Part shown: positions 44,992 to 54,605 of the stretch, in pieces | Position numbering within the stretch: position 1 is the stretch's first letter | How the letters are laid out: each line of letters begins with the position of its first letter | DNA from: Haladaptatus sp. R4 | GTDB lineage: Archaea > Halobacteriota > Halobacteria > Halobacteriales > Haladaptataceae | Reading direction: 5' to 3' | Length of the DNA: 64,000 nucleotides | Assembly: GCF_001625445.1 (NCBI RefSeq) | Contig: NZ_LWHG01000028.1 | Location: 310,001-374,000 of the forward strand | The notes under the pieces: model-generated | Seen by the model: the letters and a program-made list of their open reading frames with translations, nothing else | What the model was told of the DNA's origin: nothing | The model's database searches: none | Translations under genes and position numbers: made by a program

Positions 44992-46194
44992 ATGTTGCGC
45001 GGGTCGCGGCCGTCGGCGGTTTACAAATACTACTGCTATCAGGCCACCGTTTCGTTCGGGTTCTTCTCGCCGATCTTCACCCTCTTTCTGCTCTACCGAA
45101 ACCTCGATTACACACAGATCGCCCTTCTGAGCACGCTCTATTCGTCGTTGACGATCCTCGGTGAGGTTCCGACCGGCTACGTCGGCGACCGAATCGGCTG
45201 GCGAAACAGCCTCGTCGTCAGTTCGATCTGCATGACCTGTTCCGTCCTCGGCTTCGTCGTCGCTCGGTCCTTTCTCGCGCTCGCCGGACTGTACGTCCTG
45301 TGGACGCTCGCGCTCGTCTTCCGGTCGGGAAGCGGCGATGCGTGGCTCTACGAGTTCCTCCGCGACGAACTCGGGACCGACCAGTTCGCGCGGGTTCGCG
45401 GGCGGGGCATGGCGGTCAACCGTGCCGTCACCGTCGTGACGACCCTCGCCGGTGGCGTGCTGTACGGATTCGATCCGGAACTGCCGTTTTTGGCGTCCGG
45501 AATCCTGAACGGAGCGGGCGTGCTCGTCCTCCTTTCGTTCCCGCGAAACGAGGCGTTCGTCGATGGCGACCGCGACGCGTTGGGGCCGCTCGATGCGGTT
45601 CGCGTCGTCCGTCGTCGTCTCTCGAAACCGCCGCTTCGGTCGTTCGTTGCGTACGTCGCACTGTTTTTCGCCGCGACGAACGCCGTCGAGAGCTACGTGC
45701 AACCCATCGCGACCGGAACGCTCTCCATTCCCGTCGAGTTCATGGGGCCGCTGTACGCCGGATTCACGCTCGTCTCCGTCGGACTGAGCTACTACACCGG
45801 AACGATAGCGGACCGGTTCGGCCTCCGTGCGACGGCGGTCTTCGTCCCGCTGATTCTCGGCGCCTCCCTGGTCGCACCCGTGTTCGCGCCCATCCTCGCG
45901 TTCCCCATGTTCTTCGTCCGAACAGGCTCGAACACGCTCCTTCACCCGCTGGTCAACCAATACATCAACGACAACTCCGAAACCGTCGGGCGCGCAACCG
46001 TTCTCTCCGCCGCGTCGATGGTGTACGCGCTGGTCAGGCTTCCGCTCGTTCTCGTCGGCGGCGTTCTCGCCGACGCCTATTCGCCCATCTTCACCGTCGC
46101 GGTCGTCGGTGGCGTCGTCCTCGTCGGACTCACGTCGATCTATCTCTGGGAGTCACCTGTCGAGAGCGATGCCGAAACGCCCAGTTCGTCGTAG
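44992..46194 (+). CDS. MFS transporter
   Basis: A 400-residue protein with about 12 transmembrane helices. The loop 2-3 motif is GEVPTGYVGDRIGWRNSLV, the major facilitator signature (G-x-x-x-D-R-x-G). The second half repeats the pattern with GTIADRFGLRATAVF. The substrate is unknown, and the family is typical of efflux carriers. A TATA-like CTTTATCC lies about 35 nt before the ATG at 44992. Confidence 0.85.
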   Translation: MLRGSRPSAVYKYYCYQATVSFGFFSPIFTLFLLYRNLDYTQIALLSTLYSSLTILGEVPTGYVGDRIGWRNSLVVSSICMTCSVLGFVVARSFLALAGLYVLWTLALVFRSGSGDAWLYEFLRDELGTDQFARVRGRGMAVNRAVTVVTTLAGGVLYGFDPELPFLASGILNGAGVLVLLSFPRNEAFVDGDRDALGPLDAVRVVRRRLSKPPLRSFVAYVALFFAATNAVESYVQPIATGTLSIPVEFMGPLYAGFTLVSVGLSYYTGTIADRFGLRATAVFVPLILGASLVAPVFAPILAFPMFFVRTGSNTLLHPLVNQYINDNSETVGRATVLSAASMVYALVRLPLVLVGGVLADAYSPIFTVAVVGGVVLVGLTSIYLWESPVESDAETPSSS

Positions 46195-46195
46195 G

Positions 46196-46393
46196 TCACT
46201 CGACGGTGCGTGGTGGCTCCCCATCCCGCCTCGTGATGTATCCCGCGATCTTGTTTCGAACGCTCTTCGAGTCCACGTTCGTCAGCGCCGTCACGCTCTC
46301 CTTGTTCCGGTCGAAGTCGTCGGTAAACGCTTCGGGGTATCGTTCCAAGAGGACGGTCGCTACTTTTTTGACGTAATCGGGTTGGACTGGCAT
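46196..46393 (-). CDS. rps17e: 30S ribosomal protein S17e
   Basis: A 65-residue protein: PDYVKKVATVLLERYPEAFT, DFDRNKESVTALTNVDSKSV and RNKIAGYITRR are the conserved archaeal/eukaryotic S17e sequence. Convergent with the MFS gene, with one base between the stops. Confidence 0.93.
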   Translation of the reverse strand: MPVQPDYVKKVATVLLERYPEAFTDDFDRNKESVTALTNVDSKSVRNKIAGYITRRDGEPPRTVE

Positions 46394-46491
46394 TGGGAGG
46401 TCGTCAACCTACGCCGGGAAAACCGTTGGGGAGGCGGGACGATTCGTAGCCAACCCGTCGTCTTTTGGTGGTCGGCCGAAAAGAAGACCTC

Positions 46492-46737
46492 ATGAACGCA
46501 GACGATGTCGCGGAACTCATCGAAGCAGGACTGGAAGATGCGGACGTCACGGTCACCCATCCGCGCGGTGTGCACGACGAGGATCACCTCGCTGCGACGG
46601 TCATCTCACCGGCGTTCGACGGGAAAACGCTGGTCGAACAGCACCAGATGGTGTACGACACGCTCGGGGAGCACATGACGACGGACATCCACGCGCTCGA
46701 ACTGAAGACGTACACGCCCGAAGAGTACGACGAGTAA
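46492..46737 (+). CDS. BolA-family protein
   Basis: An 81-residue protein starting MNADDVAELIEAGLEDADVT, with the class II KH-like BolA fold and the conserved segment VISPAFDGKTLVEQHQMVYD. BolA proteins work with monothiol glutaredoxins in iron-sulfur or redox regulation. Divergent from rps17e, 98 bp between starts. The start at 46492 follows the family N-terminus. Confidence 0.9.
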   Translation: MNADDVAELIEAGLEDADVTVTHPRGVHDEDHLAATVISPAFDGKTLVEQHQMVYDTLGEHMTTDIHALELKTYTPEEYDE

Positions 46738-46862
46738 ATCGGTAGCCCCGACCGGTCGCGGCGTTCGAACGACGCAACTAACGGATCGGACGAGTAGTGA
46801 CCATCCCCGCCGCTGTTAGAAGGGAACGAACCGACTGAAACAACGAGAAACGAAAAACTGGG

Positions 46863-48023
46863 TTAGCGGTTCGGAAGCGTCGCTTCCTGATCGAGGCGGC
46901 GGTTACGAAGCGCCGCTCCTGTTTCTGTGTCGAACAGGTGTATCGCGTCCTCCGGGATTCGGGCCACGACTTCCTGGCCCTCCTCGATGCTTCGCATGCC
47001 GCTCAGCGTGGCGACGAACGTCTGGCGTTCCTCCATCGTTTTCGATTCGTCGGCATCGGCAAATCGGAGGTAGACGTTGTTCTCGTTCCCCATCGGTTCC
47101 ACGACGTCCACGACCGTTTCGAAATCGTGTTCGTCGCTGCCGTTGGAGACGAGTTCCACGTCCTCCGGCCGAACGCCGAGCGTCACGCGCGTCGAATCGC
47201 CGAGTTCGTTCGCCGTCTCGGCCGACAGCGCGTATTCGAACTGCTCACCGACGAGTTTCGACCCGTCCAGATCCATCTCGAAGAAGTTCATCGACGGCTC
47301 GCCGATGAATCCCGCGACGAAGAGATTCGCCGGTTGGTGGTACGCCTCTATCGGCGTGGCGACCTGCTGGAGTTTCCCGTCGTTCAGGATGGCGATTCGG
47401 TCGCCCATCGTCATCGCTTCCGTTTGATCGTGGGTGACGTACACCGTCGTCACGCCGAGGTCCTCCTGAAGTCGCTGGAGTTCGGTCCGCATCTGCGAGC
47501 GAAGTTTGGCGTCCAGATTCGACAGCGGTTCGTCCATCAGGAACACTTCCGGGTCGCGGACGATGGCGCGGCCGAGTGCGACGCGCTGTTGTTGCCCGCC
47601 GGAGAGTTCGCCCGGTTTCCGGTCGAGCAGATCAGGCATGCCGAGCATTTCGGCCGTCTCCTCGACGAGCGAGTTCATCTCGGCTTTTCCCATGTCGGTG
47701 GACTCTTCGAGTCCGAACCGCATGTTCTCCCGCACGGTCATGTGCGGATACAGCGCGTAGGACTGGAACACCATCGCGATGTCCCGTTCGCCCGGCTTTT
47801 TCTCGTTCATTCGCTCCCCACCGAGGCGCATCTCGCCGCTGGTTATCGTCTCCAAGCCCGCAACCATGCGGAGCGTGGTCGATTTCCCACAGCCGGATGG
47901 GCCGACGAGTACGAGAAACTCGCCGTCGTCGATATCCACCGTGAAATCGGAGACCGCGACGATTTCGCCGCCACCGCCCTCACGGAACACCTTCGTCACA
48001 CCGTCCATTTCGAGGTTCGTCAT
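46863..48023 (-). CDS. Sugar ABC transporter ATP-binding protein (UgpC/MalK-type)
   Basis: A 386-residue protein. The ABC domain has Walker A GPSGCGKST, signature LSGGQQQRVALGRA, Walker B EVFLMDEPLSNLD and His-loop VYVTHDQTEAM, followed by an OB/TOBE regulatory domain (about 240-386) with TLGVRPEDVEL. This is the MalK/UgpC class that energises CUT1 sugar importers. Last gene of the leftward SBP-permease-permease-ATPase operon, after a 70-bp gap. Confidence 0.93.
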   Translation of the reverse strand: MTNLEMDGVTKVFREGGGGEIVAVSDFTVDIDDGEFLVLVGPSGCGKSTTLRMVAGLETITSGEMRLGGERMNEKKPGERDIAMVFQSYALYPHMTVRENMRFGLEESTDMGKAEMNSLVEETAEMLGMPDLLDRKPGELSGGQQQRVALGRAIVRDPEVFLMDEPLSNLDAKLRSQMRTELQRLQEDLGVTTVYVTHDQTEAMTMGDRIAILNDGKLQQVATPIEAYHQPANLFVAGFIGEPSMNFFEMDLDGSKLVGEQFEYALSAETANELGDSTRVTLGVRPEDVELVSNGSDEHDFETVVDVVEPMGNENNVYLRFADADESKTMEERQTFVATLSGMRSIEEGQEVVARIPEDAIHLFDTETGAALRNRRLDQEATLPNR

Positions 48024-48093
48024 TGTGTAATCACCCTGTTGTGCGAACTGCTATCTGTTACTCGAACGTTCAGTACTCGCTTCACAAGTACGT

Positions 48094-48972
48094 TCATGTT
48101 GCGACCCCCTCCGCGAACTGGTCGCCGAACATGATGTACACCAGCAACGTCGGGAAGGCGGCGATGAACGCACCCGCCATTCGGATACCGAACCCGACGT
48201 TCGTGAGGCTCGCGCCGAGCTGTGCCAGCGGAATCGTCACCGGAGACGCCGGTCCCGGACCCATTATCACCAGCGCGAACAGGAGGTCGTTCCAGACCTG
48301 CGTGAACTGGTAGATGAGCGTCACCGCGAACATCGGGCCGGACAGCGGCAGGATGATTCGACGATAGATGCCGAACGCGCTCGCACCGTCGAGTTCCGCC
48401 GCCTCCAACATTTCCGTCGGGATGTCCTTGTAGTACGTCCGGAACAGGAGCAGCGTGATGGGTATCCCGTAGGCGACGTGTGAGATTATCAGTTCGATCA
48501 GTTGACCGTACGTCCCGAACAGGTTGTGAATCGGGAAGTAGATCGCCCAGAACTGCGAGAGCGGAATCAACACCGCCTGATACGGGATGAAAATCCCGGC
48601 GATGAACAGCGTCAGAAACGCCGCTTTGTACCGCCACGTGAGGTTCGTCAACCCGTACGCCGTGATGCTTCCGATGAACGCCGATAACACCGTCGCGGGA
48701 ATCGCGAGGATGAAGCTGTTGATGAGACCGGAGGCGAGTTGGGAGAACGCGTCGCTCCAGTGAACGAACGTGAATCCCGACGGTCCGGGCGGGAAGTACG
48801 GGAGTGAACCGAGAGCGTCGGATTTGAGCGACGTCATGAGGCCCGTCTCTATCGGGAGGAGATACAGTAACACCAGCGCGACCACCGTCGCGTAGAGGAG
48901 GATACGGGAGTATCCCATCCTCGACAGATTGCTTACATCGAATACGGACGTGTCGCTCGAATCAGTTGCCAT
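48094..48972 (-). CDS. Sugar ABC transporter permease (CUT1, second subunit)
   Basis: A 292-residue protein with six membrane helices and the EAA loop EMLEAAELDGASAFGIYRRIILP, the contact site for the ATPase. It belongs to the MalG/UgpE-like subunit type. It starts 2 nt after the stop of the partner permease. The substrate is probably a sugar such as glucose, by analogy with the haloarchaeal Tsg systems. Confidence 0.92.
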   Translation of the reverse strand: MATDSSDTSVFDVSNLSRMGYSRILLYATVVALVLLYLLPIETGLMTSLKSDALGSLPYFPPGPSGFTFVHWSDAFSQLASGLINSFILAIPATVLSAFIGSITAYGLTNLTWRYKAAFLTLFIAGIFIPYQAVLIPLSQFWAIYFPIHNLFGTYGQLIELIISHVAYGIPITLLLFRTYYKDIPTEMLEAAELDGASAFGIYRRIILPLSGPMFAVTLIYQFTQVWNDLLFALVIMGPGPASPVTIPLAQLGASLTNVGFGIRMAGAFIAAFPTLLVYIMFGDQFAEGVAT

Positions 48973-48974
48973 GG

Positions 48975-49958
48975 TTATAGCTCACCTCGTTTGTACTGGT
49001 ACGTGAGATACGGCGCGATGACGACGAGCGCGAGCAGGAACAGCATGATGCCGATAGCCGCCGCGTACGCCGTGTTGTTCGGCGAACCGAACGCCTGTCG
49101 CACCATCATCGTCGCCAGAATGTCCGACCCCTTCGGCGGGTAGTACGACCCGGTCAGCGAGTAGAGGAAGTCGAACGCCTTCAGCCCGAACACCATCAGA
49201 ACGACCGAGGCGCTGATCGTTGCGCCTTTCAGTTGTGGGATCACGACCCGTCGATACAGCCGATACGTCGATGCACCGTCGACCCGTGCGGCCTCGAAGT
49301 GATCGTTCGGAATCGCGCGCAGTCCGGCGAGATAGACGACCATCGCGTAGCCGCTGAACTGCCAGACGAGCGCCAAAATCACCGAACCGAGAACGATACT
49401 CGGGTCGCTGATCCAGTGCGGTGGGTTCTGGATTCCGATCCCGCGTATGATGACGTTGATCGGTCCGTCGCTGTAGTTGTACATCCAGAGCCAGAACTGT
49501 GCGGTGACGACGAACGAGAGGCTCATCGGGAGCAGATAGATGGTTCGGAACGTGTTCTCGAACCGTATCTTCTGGTCGATGAGTATCGCCAGCCCGAGCC
49601 CGACGAGTAGGCAGAAGACGGTGAACACGACGAGTAACACGAACGTGTTCTTCGTAGCTGCGATGAACGTCGGGTCGCTGAACGCACGCGTGTACATCTC
49701 GAAGTCGAGATGCGAGTAAGTCGGCGGGACGAAACTGTTGTAATCGGTCAACGAGACGAGGAAATTCCAGCCGATCGCTCCGTAAACGAAAAAGCCCATC
49801 ACCAGAAACGGCGGTAGCCAAAACGGGAGCGACCTGAGGAAATCCGGACCCATGTCGAACCGACTGGACGTGCGCTCCGTCGCGGTTCCGCCGTCCGTCC
49901 GGAGGTCGTCGGTATTCCCGGTCAGTTTTCGGTATGTGTCTCTCAATTGTTCTATCAT
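48975..49958 (-). CDS. Sugar ABC transporter permease (CUT1, first subunit)
   Basis: A 327-residue protein with a cytoplasmic N-terminal tail of about 45 residues followed by six helices. The EAA loop is HFEAARVDGASTYRLYRRVVIP. It belongs to the MalF/UgpA-like subunit type and pairs with the permease encoded 2 nt downstream. Confidence 0.92.
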   Translation of the reverse strand: MIEQLRDTYRKLTGNTDDLRTDGGTATERTSSRFDMGPDFLRSLPFWLPPFLVMGFFVYGAIGWNFLVSLTDYNSFVPPTYSHLDFEMYTRAFSDPTFIAATKNTFVLLVVFTVFCLLVGLGLAILIDQKIRFENTFRTIYLLPMSLSFVVTAQFWLWMYNYSDGPINVIIRGIGIQNPPHWISDPSIVLGSVILALVWQFSGYAMVVYLAGLRAIPNDHFEAARVDGASTYRLYRRVVIPQLKGATISASVVLMVFGLKAFDFLYSLTGSYYPPKGSDILATMMVRQAFGSPNNTAYAAAIGIMLFLLALVVIAPYLTYQYKRGEL

Positions 49959-49989
49959 AATAACAACGTAAGATGTGGAAAGCTGTCGT

Positions 49990-51309
49990 TCAGTTCGACG
50001 AGGACGAAATCGCGTCCTTCCACTGCTGCGCGACTTTGTCCGCCGACGAAGCCTTGTACGACGAGAAGTTCTGCGAAACGGCGCTTTCGAGCTTCGCCTG
50101 AACGGTCGGGATGACCGCGAGGCCGTGTGCGACCGACGGCGGCTGTGCCTTCGATTTCTTGAAGGCCGCGTATTGGTCGGACTGGAACTCGGGGAACTTC
50201 TTCATCGACACGTCGGTTCGTGGCGGAATCGAGCCTTTCTTCGAGTTGAACCGGACCTGTGCGTCCTTGGTTCCGGCGTATCGGAGCCACTTCTTGGCGG
50301 CATCAGGTGCGGGCGTGTTCTTCGGGTACACCCACGAGTCCATGTTCATCGCGTAGTAGCCCTCGGTACCGGGGAATGCGACGTAGTCCCAGTCCTTCTT
50401 GTACTCGAAACTGTCGTCGGCGGCGTACATGCCAGCCACCCAGTCACCCTGCTGGATGAACGCCGCGTTTCCGTTCATCACTTTCTTGTTGCCTTCTTTG
50501 AAGCCGATGGTGCCCGCGTCGTCCGAGAAGTACTTGCTGTAGTCAGCGAGCGTCTTGAACGCGTTGGCGATGGGTTCCTTGCCGATGGAGCCGTCCATGA
50601 ACTTCTGGTAGCCGTCCCAGCCCTGCTGGCCGAGGAACACCGCTCCCCAGAGTTGAAGCGTCGTCCACGGGCTCTTGGTCGATTGCGCCATCCCGACGGC
50701 GTCCGTGTTCTTGTCGACCTTCTTCATCGCGTCGGTCAGATCTTTCGGACTCTTGAGGTCTCCCGGACTGACACCCGCCTGCTTGAGGACCTTCTTGTTG
50801 TAGAAGACGTTGTTCATCCGGTGAATGTTCGTCGGAACACAGATGTACGTCCCATCCGGCTTTCCGGCGTTACGCGGCCCTTTCGCGTAGGCCTTCTTCA
50901 TCTTGTTCTTGCTCCAGACGGAGTCACCGATGTCACCGAGGATGTTACCGTCCTTCGACTGGAACTGGAGCAGGTTCTTGCCCGGCCAGTCGGCCCAGCT
51001 TCCCGGCGGGTTCTGTTTCTTCAGCCGGTTGTTGATGACGGTGTTCAGGGTCGTGTTTCCGCCGCCGCTGATGCCCTTGAGTTTCGAATCGACATCGGGG
51101 TACTCCTTCTCGAACCCCTGGTACATGTTCTTGATAGCACTGAGTCCGTCCCCGGGACTCCAGCCGTGCATGAGCAACAACTGCTTGTTGCCGCCGCCAC
51201 CCATGAAACTCGAACAGCCGGAGAGACCAGCCAGACCGGCAGTTCCGGCCAGTCCGGTTGCTTTCATATAGCTACGCCGCGATAGGTTGTTGGATTTTTT
51301 ACCTGTCAT
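49990..51309 (-). CDS. Sugar ABC transporter substrate-binding lipoprotein (Tat)
   Basis: A 439-residue protein. A Tat motif (SRRSYMKATG) is followed by a lipobox ending LSGC, with C32 the likely lipidated residue. The mature part is a family 1 extracellular solute-binding protein (LLLMHGWSPGDGLSAIKNM, GNAAFIQQGDWVAGMYA, WVYPKNTPAPDAAKKW), close in type to haloarchaeal TsgA glucose-binding proteins. First gene of the sugar operon. A TATA element (minus-strand GATTAAGTA) and a TrmB-like box lie upstream. Confidence 0.93.
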   Translation of the reverse strand: MTGKKSNNLSRRSYMKATGLAGTAGLAGLSGCSSFMGGGGNKQLLLMHGWSPGDGLSAIKNMYQGFEKEYPDVDSKLKGISGGGNTTLNTVINNRLKKQNPPGSWADWPGKNLLQFQSKDGNILGDIGDSVWSKNKMKKAYAKGPRNAGKPDGTYICVPTNIHRMNNVFYNKKVLKQAGVSPGDLKSPKDLTDAMKKVDKNTDAVGMAQSTKSPWTTLQLWGAVFLGQQGWDGYQKFMDGSIGKEPIANAFKTLADYSKYFSDDAGTIGFKEGNKKVMNGNAAFIQQGDWVAGMYAADDSFEYKKDWDYVAFPGTEGYYAMNMDSWVYPKNTPAPDAAKKWLRYAGTKDAQVRFNSKKGSIPPRTDVSMKKFPEFQSDQYAAFKKSKAQPPSVAHGLAVIPTVQAKLESAVSQNFSSYKASSADKVAQQWKDAISSSSN

Positions 51310-51371
51310 ATCTGCGCATCATCCACGTCTACCTTTACCATTTGTCACGGGGTACTTAATCATTTTTGGAT

Positions 51372-51388
51372 TACTTCGTCACCGAGTG
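51372..51388. promoter_or_regulatory. TrmB-like box TACT-N8-GAGTG in the sugar operon/fumC divergent promoter
   Basis: TACT (51372-51375), 8 nt, GAGTG (51384-51388) matches the Halobacterium TrmB consensus TACT-N7-8-GAGTA except for the last base. It lies about 11 bp upstream of the substrate-binding-protein TATA box (51353-51361), a position from which TrmB activates in low sugar. The half-sites TTGTCAC (51342-51348) and GTGACAA (51398-51404) flank it. Confidence 0.5.
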
Positions 51389-51497
51389 AATTTTTCTGTG
51401 ACAATTCTTGTGGAATCAATGCCTCCTTATCCTTCCGAAACCAAATCAGTCCCGTTTCGGTGGGTTTTACGCCCGCCCACATCGACCCTCCAAACGC

Positions 51498-52910
51498 ATG
51501 AGCGACGAGGATTATCGAATCGAAGAGGACAGCCTCGGGGAGATGCAGGTACCGACCGACGCTTACTGGGGTGCACAGACCCAGCGTGCGGTCGAGAACT
51601 TCCCTATTTCGGGGATCACGTTCGGGCGACGGTTCATTCGCGCGCTCGGCATCGTCAAGAAGGCGGCCGCGCAGGCGAACCGCGACCTCGGAATGATCGA
51701 GGAGGACGAAGCGGACGCCATCATCGAGGCCGCGGACGAGGTCATCGCGGGCGAACTCGACGACCAGTTCCCGGTGGACGTGTTCCAGACCGGGTCCGGC
51801 ACGTCCTCGAACATGAACGCGAACGAAGTCATCGCCAACCGCGCCGCCGAGATTTACGGGGCGGAAATCGGGGACCGCGTGATCCACCCGAACGACCACG
51901 TCAACTTCGGGCAGTCGAGCAACGACGTGATTCCGACCGCGATGCACGTTTCGGCGCTCGAAGCCGTCGAGAAGGACGTGCTCCCGGCGCTCGACACCCT
52001 CCGCGAAGCCCTCGCCGAGAAGGAAGAGGAGTACGACGGGGTGGTGAAGACCGGCCGCACGCACCTACAGGACGCGACGCCCGTGCGCGTCGGACAGGAG
52101 TTCGGCGGCTACCGCTCGCAGATCGAAAAGGGACTCGCGCGCGTTGACTACGTCCGGGAGCATCTCAGCGAACTCGCGCTCGGCGGAACGGCGGTCGGGA
52201 CCGGGCTGAACACCCACCCCGAGTTCCCCGGCCTCGCCGCCGAGTACATCAGCGAGGAGACCGGCATCGAGTTCCGCGAGGCGGACAACCACTTCGAAGC
52301 CCAGGCCGCCCACGACGCGATGGCCGAAGCACACGGCGCACTCCGCACCGTCGCTGGCTCGCTCAACAAGATCGCAAACGACCTGCGACTGCTGGCGTCC
52401 GGCCCGCGCAACGGACTCGGGGAGATCGACCAGCCGGAGAACCAGCCCGGCAGTTCCATCATGCCCGGCAAGATCAACCCCGTCGTCGCCGAGGCGGTCA
52501 ATCAGGTTCACAAGCAGGTCGTCGGCAACGACACCACGGTCGAGTACGGCGCGGCGGAGGGACAGATCGACCTCAACCTCTACAAACCCGTTCTCGCCCA
52601 CAACTTCCTCGAATCGGCCGAACTCGTCTCCAATGCCAGCCAAGCGTTCGCGGACAAGTTCGTCGACAAGCTAGAGGTCGACGCCGAGCACTGCGAGGAG
52701 AAAGTCGAGCAAAGCATGGCCCTCGCCACCGCTCTCAACCCGCACATCGGCTACGACAAGGCCTCGAAAGCGGCGAAGGAAGCGCTCAAGGAAGGAAAGA
52801 CCGTCCGGCAGGTCGTCGTCGAGAAGGGCTACCTGAGCGAGGAGGAGGCGGACGAAATCATCGACCCCGAAGCGATGACTCACACCGGTATCCTCGGACG
52901 GGAAGAATAA
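51498..52910 (+). CDS. fumC: Class II fumarate hydratase
   Basis: A 470-residue protein. It has the N-terminal MQVPTDAYWGAQTQRAVENF, the active-site NAN region of FQTGSGTSSNMNANEVIANR, NDHVNFGQSSNDVIPTAMH, and the superfamily signature GSSIMPGKINPV. It interconverts fumarate and malate in the citric acid cycle. I chose the start at 51498 because the preceding in-frame codons cross the promoter region and are not family sequence. Confidence 0.96.
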   Translation: MSDEDYRIEEDSLGEMQVPTDAYWGAQTQRAVENFPISGITFGRRFIRALGIVKKAAAQANRDLGMIEEDEADAIIEAADEVIAGELDDQFPVDVFQTGSGTSSNMNANEVIANRAAEIYGAEIGDRVIHPNDHVNFGQSSNDVIPTAMHVSALEAVEKDVLPALDTLREALAEKEEEYDGVVKTGRTHLQDATPVRVGQEFGGYRSQIEKGLARVDYVREHLSELALGGTAVGTGLNTHPEFPGLAAEYISEETGIEFREADNHFEAQAAHDAMAEAHGALRTVAGSLNKIANDLRLLASGPRNGLGEIDQPENQPGSSIMPGKINPVVAEAVNQVHKQVVGNDTTVEYGAAEGQIDLNLYKPVLAHNFLESAELVSNASQAFADKFVDKLEVDAEHCEEKVEQSMALATALNPHIGYDKASKAAKEALKEGKTVRQVVVEKGYLSEEEADEIIDPEAMTHTGILGREE

Positions 52911-52967
52911 GTCGGATCTTCTTTTCGAGTAGCCAGTCGAAAGCGTGGTATCGACTCGAAACGCGGC

Positions 52968-53906
52968 CTAGAACAGACTGGTGAAGAACGACACCACCGA
53001 TTCTATCAGCGAGGCGAAGCCGCTCCAGAGCTTTCCGAAGAACCCTTTGCTTCCGCTGGACGGTGGAGTGGTCGTCGTCGTCGAGGACGTGGTCGAGCCA
53101 CCGGTGGTGGTGTTCTCCGTCGTTTTCTGGGTCGTCGTTTGAGTCGTCGTCTCGGCCTTACACGACTGCGAGCTGATGGTTACCGGCTTGTTCATGTTCA
53201 GCTTCGTACGGGTGGGGTTGTTCACGTCTCCCGACAACACCTCCCACTTCTTGATTTTCCCTTGGTACACGCCGTTCTGTTCCGACTCTCCCGCGAGAAC
53301 GGCTTTCTCGTTGAACTGTGGGTTGATGGTGATGTTGAAGTCGTTTCCGATGCCGCGATAGGCCATCCCGTCCGCGCGACCTTCCTGCCAGGTCCAACTG
53401 ACGTTCGCGCTCGCGGTTTCCTTACCGTTCCAGTCGCGATGTTTCGAGTAGTCGAACGTGTCGAGGTTCGTCTGGGCGTCGTAGGAGTCGTCCTCGACCA
53501 CGAACTTCCCGTTCACGGGAAGGTTCGTGATGCGGAACGTCACCGCGCCCCCTTTCCCGGCATCTATCTTGTCGTGAATTGCGACGAGGCTGAGTCCTTG
53601 TGGACCCTTGTAGAGGAAGAGGATGCTGGTGTCTTCTCGTTGGAGGTTCTGGGTCCCGAAGGAGGCGTACTTGTACGACGACGGGTCCGTATCGGGCGTG
53701 CGGTAGTCGTAAAATTCCTTGATCGGCAGCCCCTGCATCGAGAGGGGTGTGATAGGGATACACTTACCGTCCTGTTCGAGGGAGTACTGCGGGGTATTCC
53801 CGGACTGTTGCGCATCTGCCGACGAGATGCCACCGAGTATGGCGGTCGAGGCGACTGTCGCCTGAACGAATCGGCGGCGGTTGATAGTGGGCGAGTTCTC
53901 GGTCAT
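52968..53906 (-). CDS. Tat-exported surface protein with Thr-rich linker and amphipathic C-terminus
   Basis: A 312-residue protein. Tat signal: NRRRFVQATVASTAILGG, with cleavage near SADA. The mature domain (about 35-250) is a beta-rich unknown domain with two Cys (CIPIT and SSQSCKAE) that could form a disulfide. Residues about 255-285 are a Thr/Ser linker (TTTQTTTQKTTENTTTGG), a probable O-glycosylation region. The last 25 residues are a hydrophobic/amphipathic helix (FFGKLWSGFASLIESVVSF), not a PGF-CTERM signal. It may anchor the protein to the membrane. Function unknown. Start at 53906. Confidence 0.7.
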   Translation of the reverse strand: MTENSPTINRRRFVQATVASTAILGGISSADAQQSGNTPQYSLEQDGKCIPITPLSMQGLPIKEFYDYRTPDTDPSSYKYASFGTQNLQREDTSILFLYKGPQGLSLVAIHDKIDAGKGGAVTFRITNLPVNGKFVVEDDSYDAQTNLDTFDYSKHRDWNGKETASANVSWTWQEGRADGMAYRGIGNDFNITINPQFNEKAVLAGESEQNGVYQGKIKKWEVLSGDVNNPTRTKLNMNKPVTISSQSCKAETTTQTTTQKTTENTTTGGSTTSSTTTTTPPSSGSKGFFGKLWSGFASLIESVVSFFTSLF

Positions 53907-54143
53907 GCTGTCCACGAAGGGTACGATTTCCCGGCGTCTTTGTTCCACGCCGACTGACTGAAATCAGTGCCAACCGAACGAAACGGTAGGAAGACCATTC
54001 TTTCCCGGTAGGGGTGCTATGCCGGGACGATAGGGAAGACATTCTCTATCAGGATCGAAGGCCGGTTCTTGGAGGCGATTTTCCGCGAAATCCATGCGTA
54101 CGCCACACCTACTTATATACAGTCTCCGTTCGGTCATGTGCGT

Positions 54144-54605
54144 ATGGAGACACTCAACCCCCGTGTTCGTCTCGGTTGGCTTGCGGGCGTCCTCGTCGCT
54201 GCAGCACTCGTTGGGGGACTCCTCGTCGGGGTGCGGCGGTTCGTCGTCGCGTTCTCGCTCCCCCTCGTCGTCGCCGGGATTCTCGTCGTCGCCGTTCTCG
54301 GAATCGTCTATGTCGTACTCAACTATCGGGCGTGGCGCTTCGAGATCCGCGACGACGACCTCTATCTCGAACACGGCGTTTTCACCCGTGTTACCACCGT
54401 CGTCCCCTTCGTCAGGGTCCAACACGTCGATACGCAGCGAGGTCCCGTCGAACGCCTGCTCGGTCTGGGAAGCGTCGTCATCTACACCGCCGGTTCGCGC
54501 GGGGCCGACGTGACGATTCCCGGCCTCACCCCGGAACGGGCGAGCGAACTACAGGGACGTCTTCGGAACCTCGCGGTCGAGAGCGAGTACGAGGATGCGG
54601 TATGA
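54144..54605 (+). CDS. PH-domain (bPH2/DUF304, YdbS-like) membrane protein
   Basis: A 153-residue protein. Two transmembrane helices ([18 protein letters not shown] and [20 protein letters not shown]) are followed by one bacterial PH domain ([47 protein letters not shown]). YdbS/YdbT pairs affect membrane properties or antimicrobial resistance in Bacillus. It overlaps the next gene by 4 nt, so the two form a functional pair. Confidence 0.85.
   Translation: METLNPRVRLGWLAGVLVAAALVGGLLVGVRRFVVAFSLPLVVAGILVVAVLGIVYVVLNYRAWRFEIRDDDLYLEHGVFTRVTTVVPFVRVQHVDTQRGPVERLLGLGSVVIYTAGSRGADVTIPGLTPERASELQGRLRNLAVESEYEDAV

Noticed and set aside
46741-46862. GTTCGAA-containing stretch resembling a tRNA T-loop
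   Set aside because: No acceptor, D- or anticodon stem can be built around it; it is ordinary GC-rich spacer.
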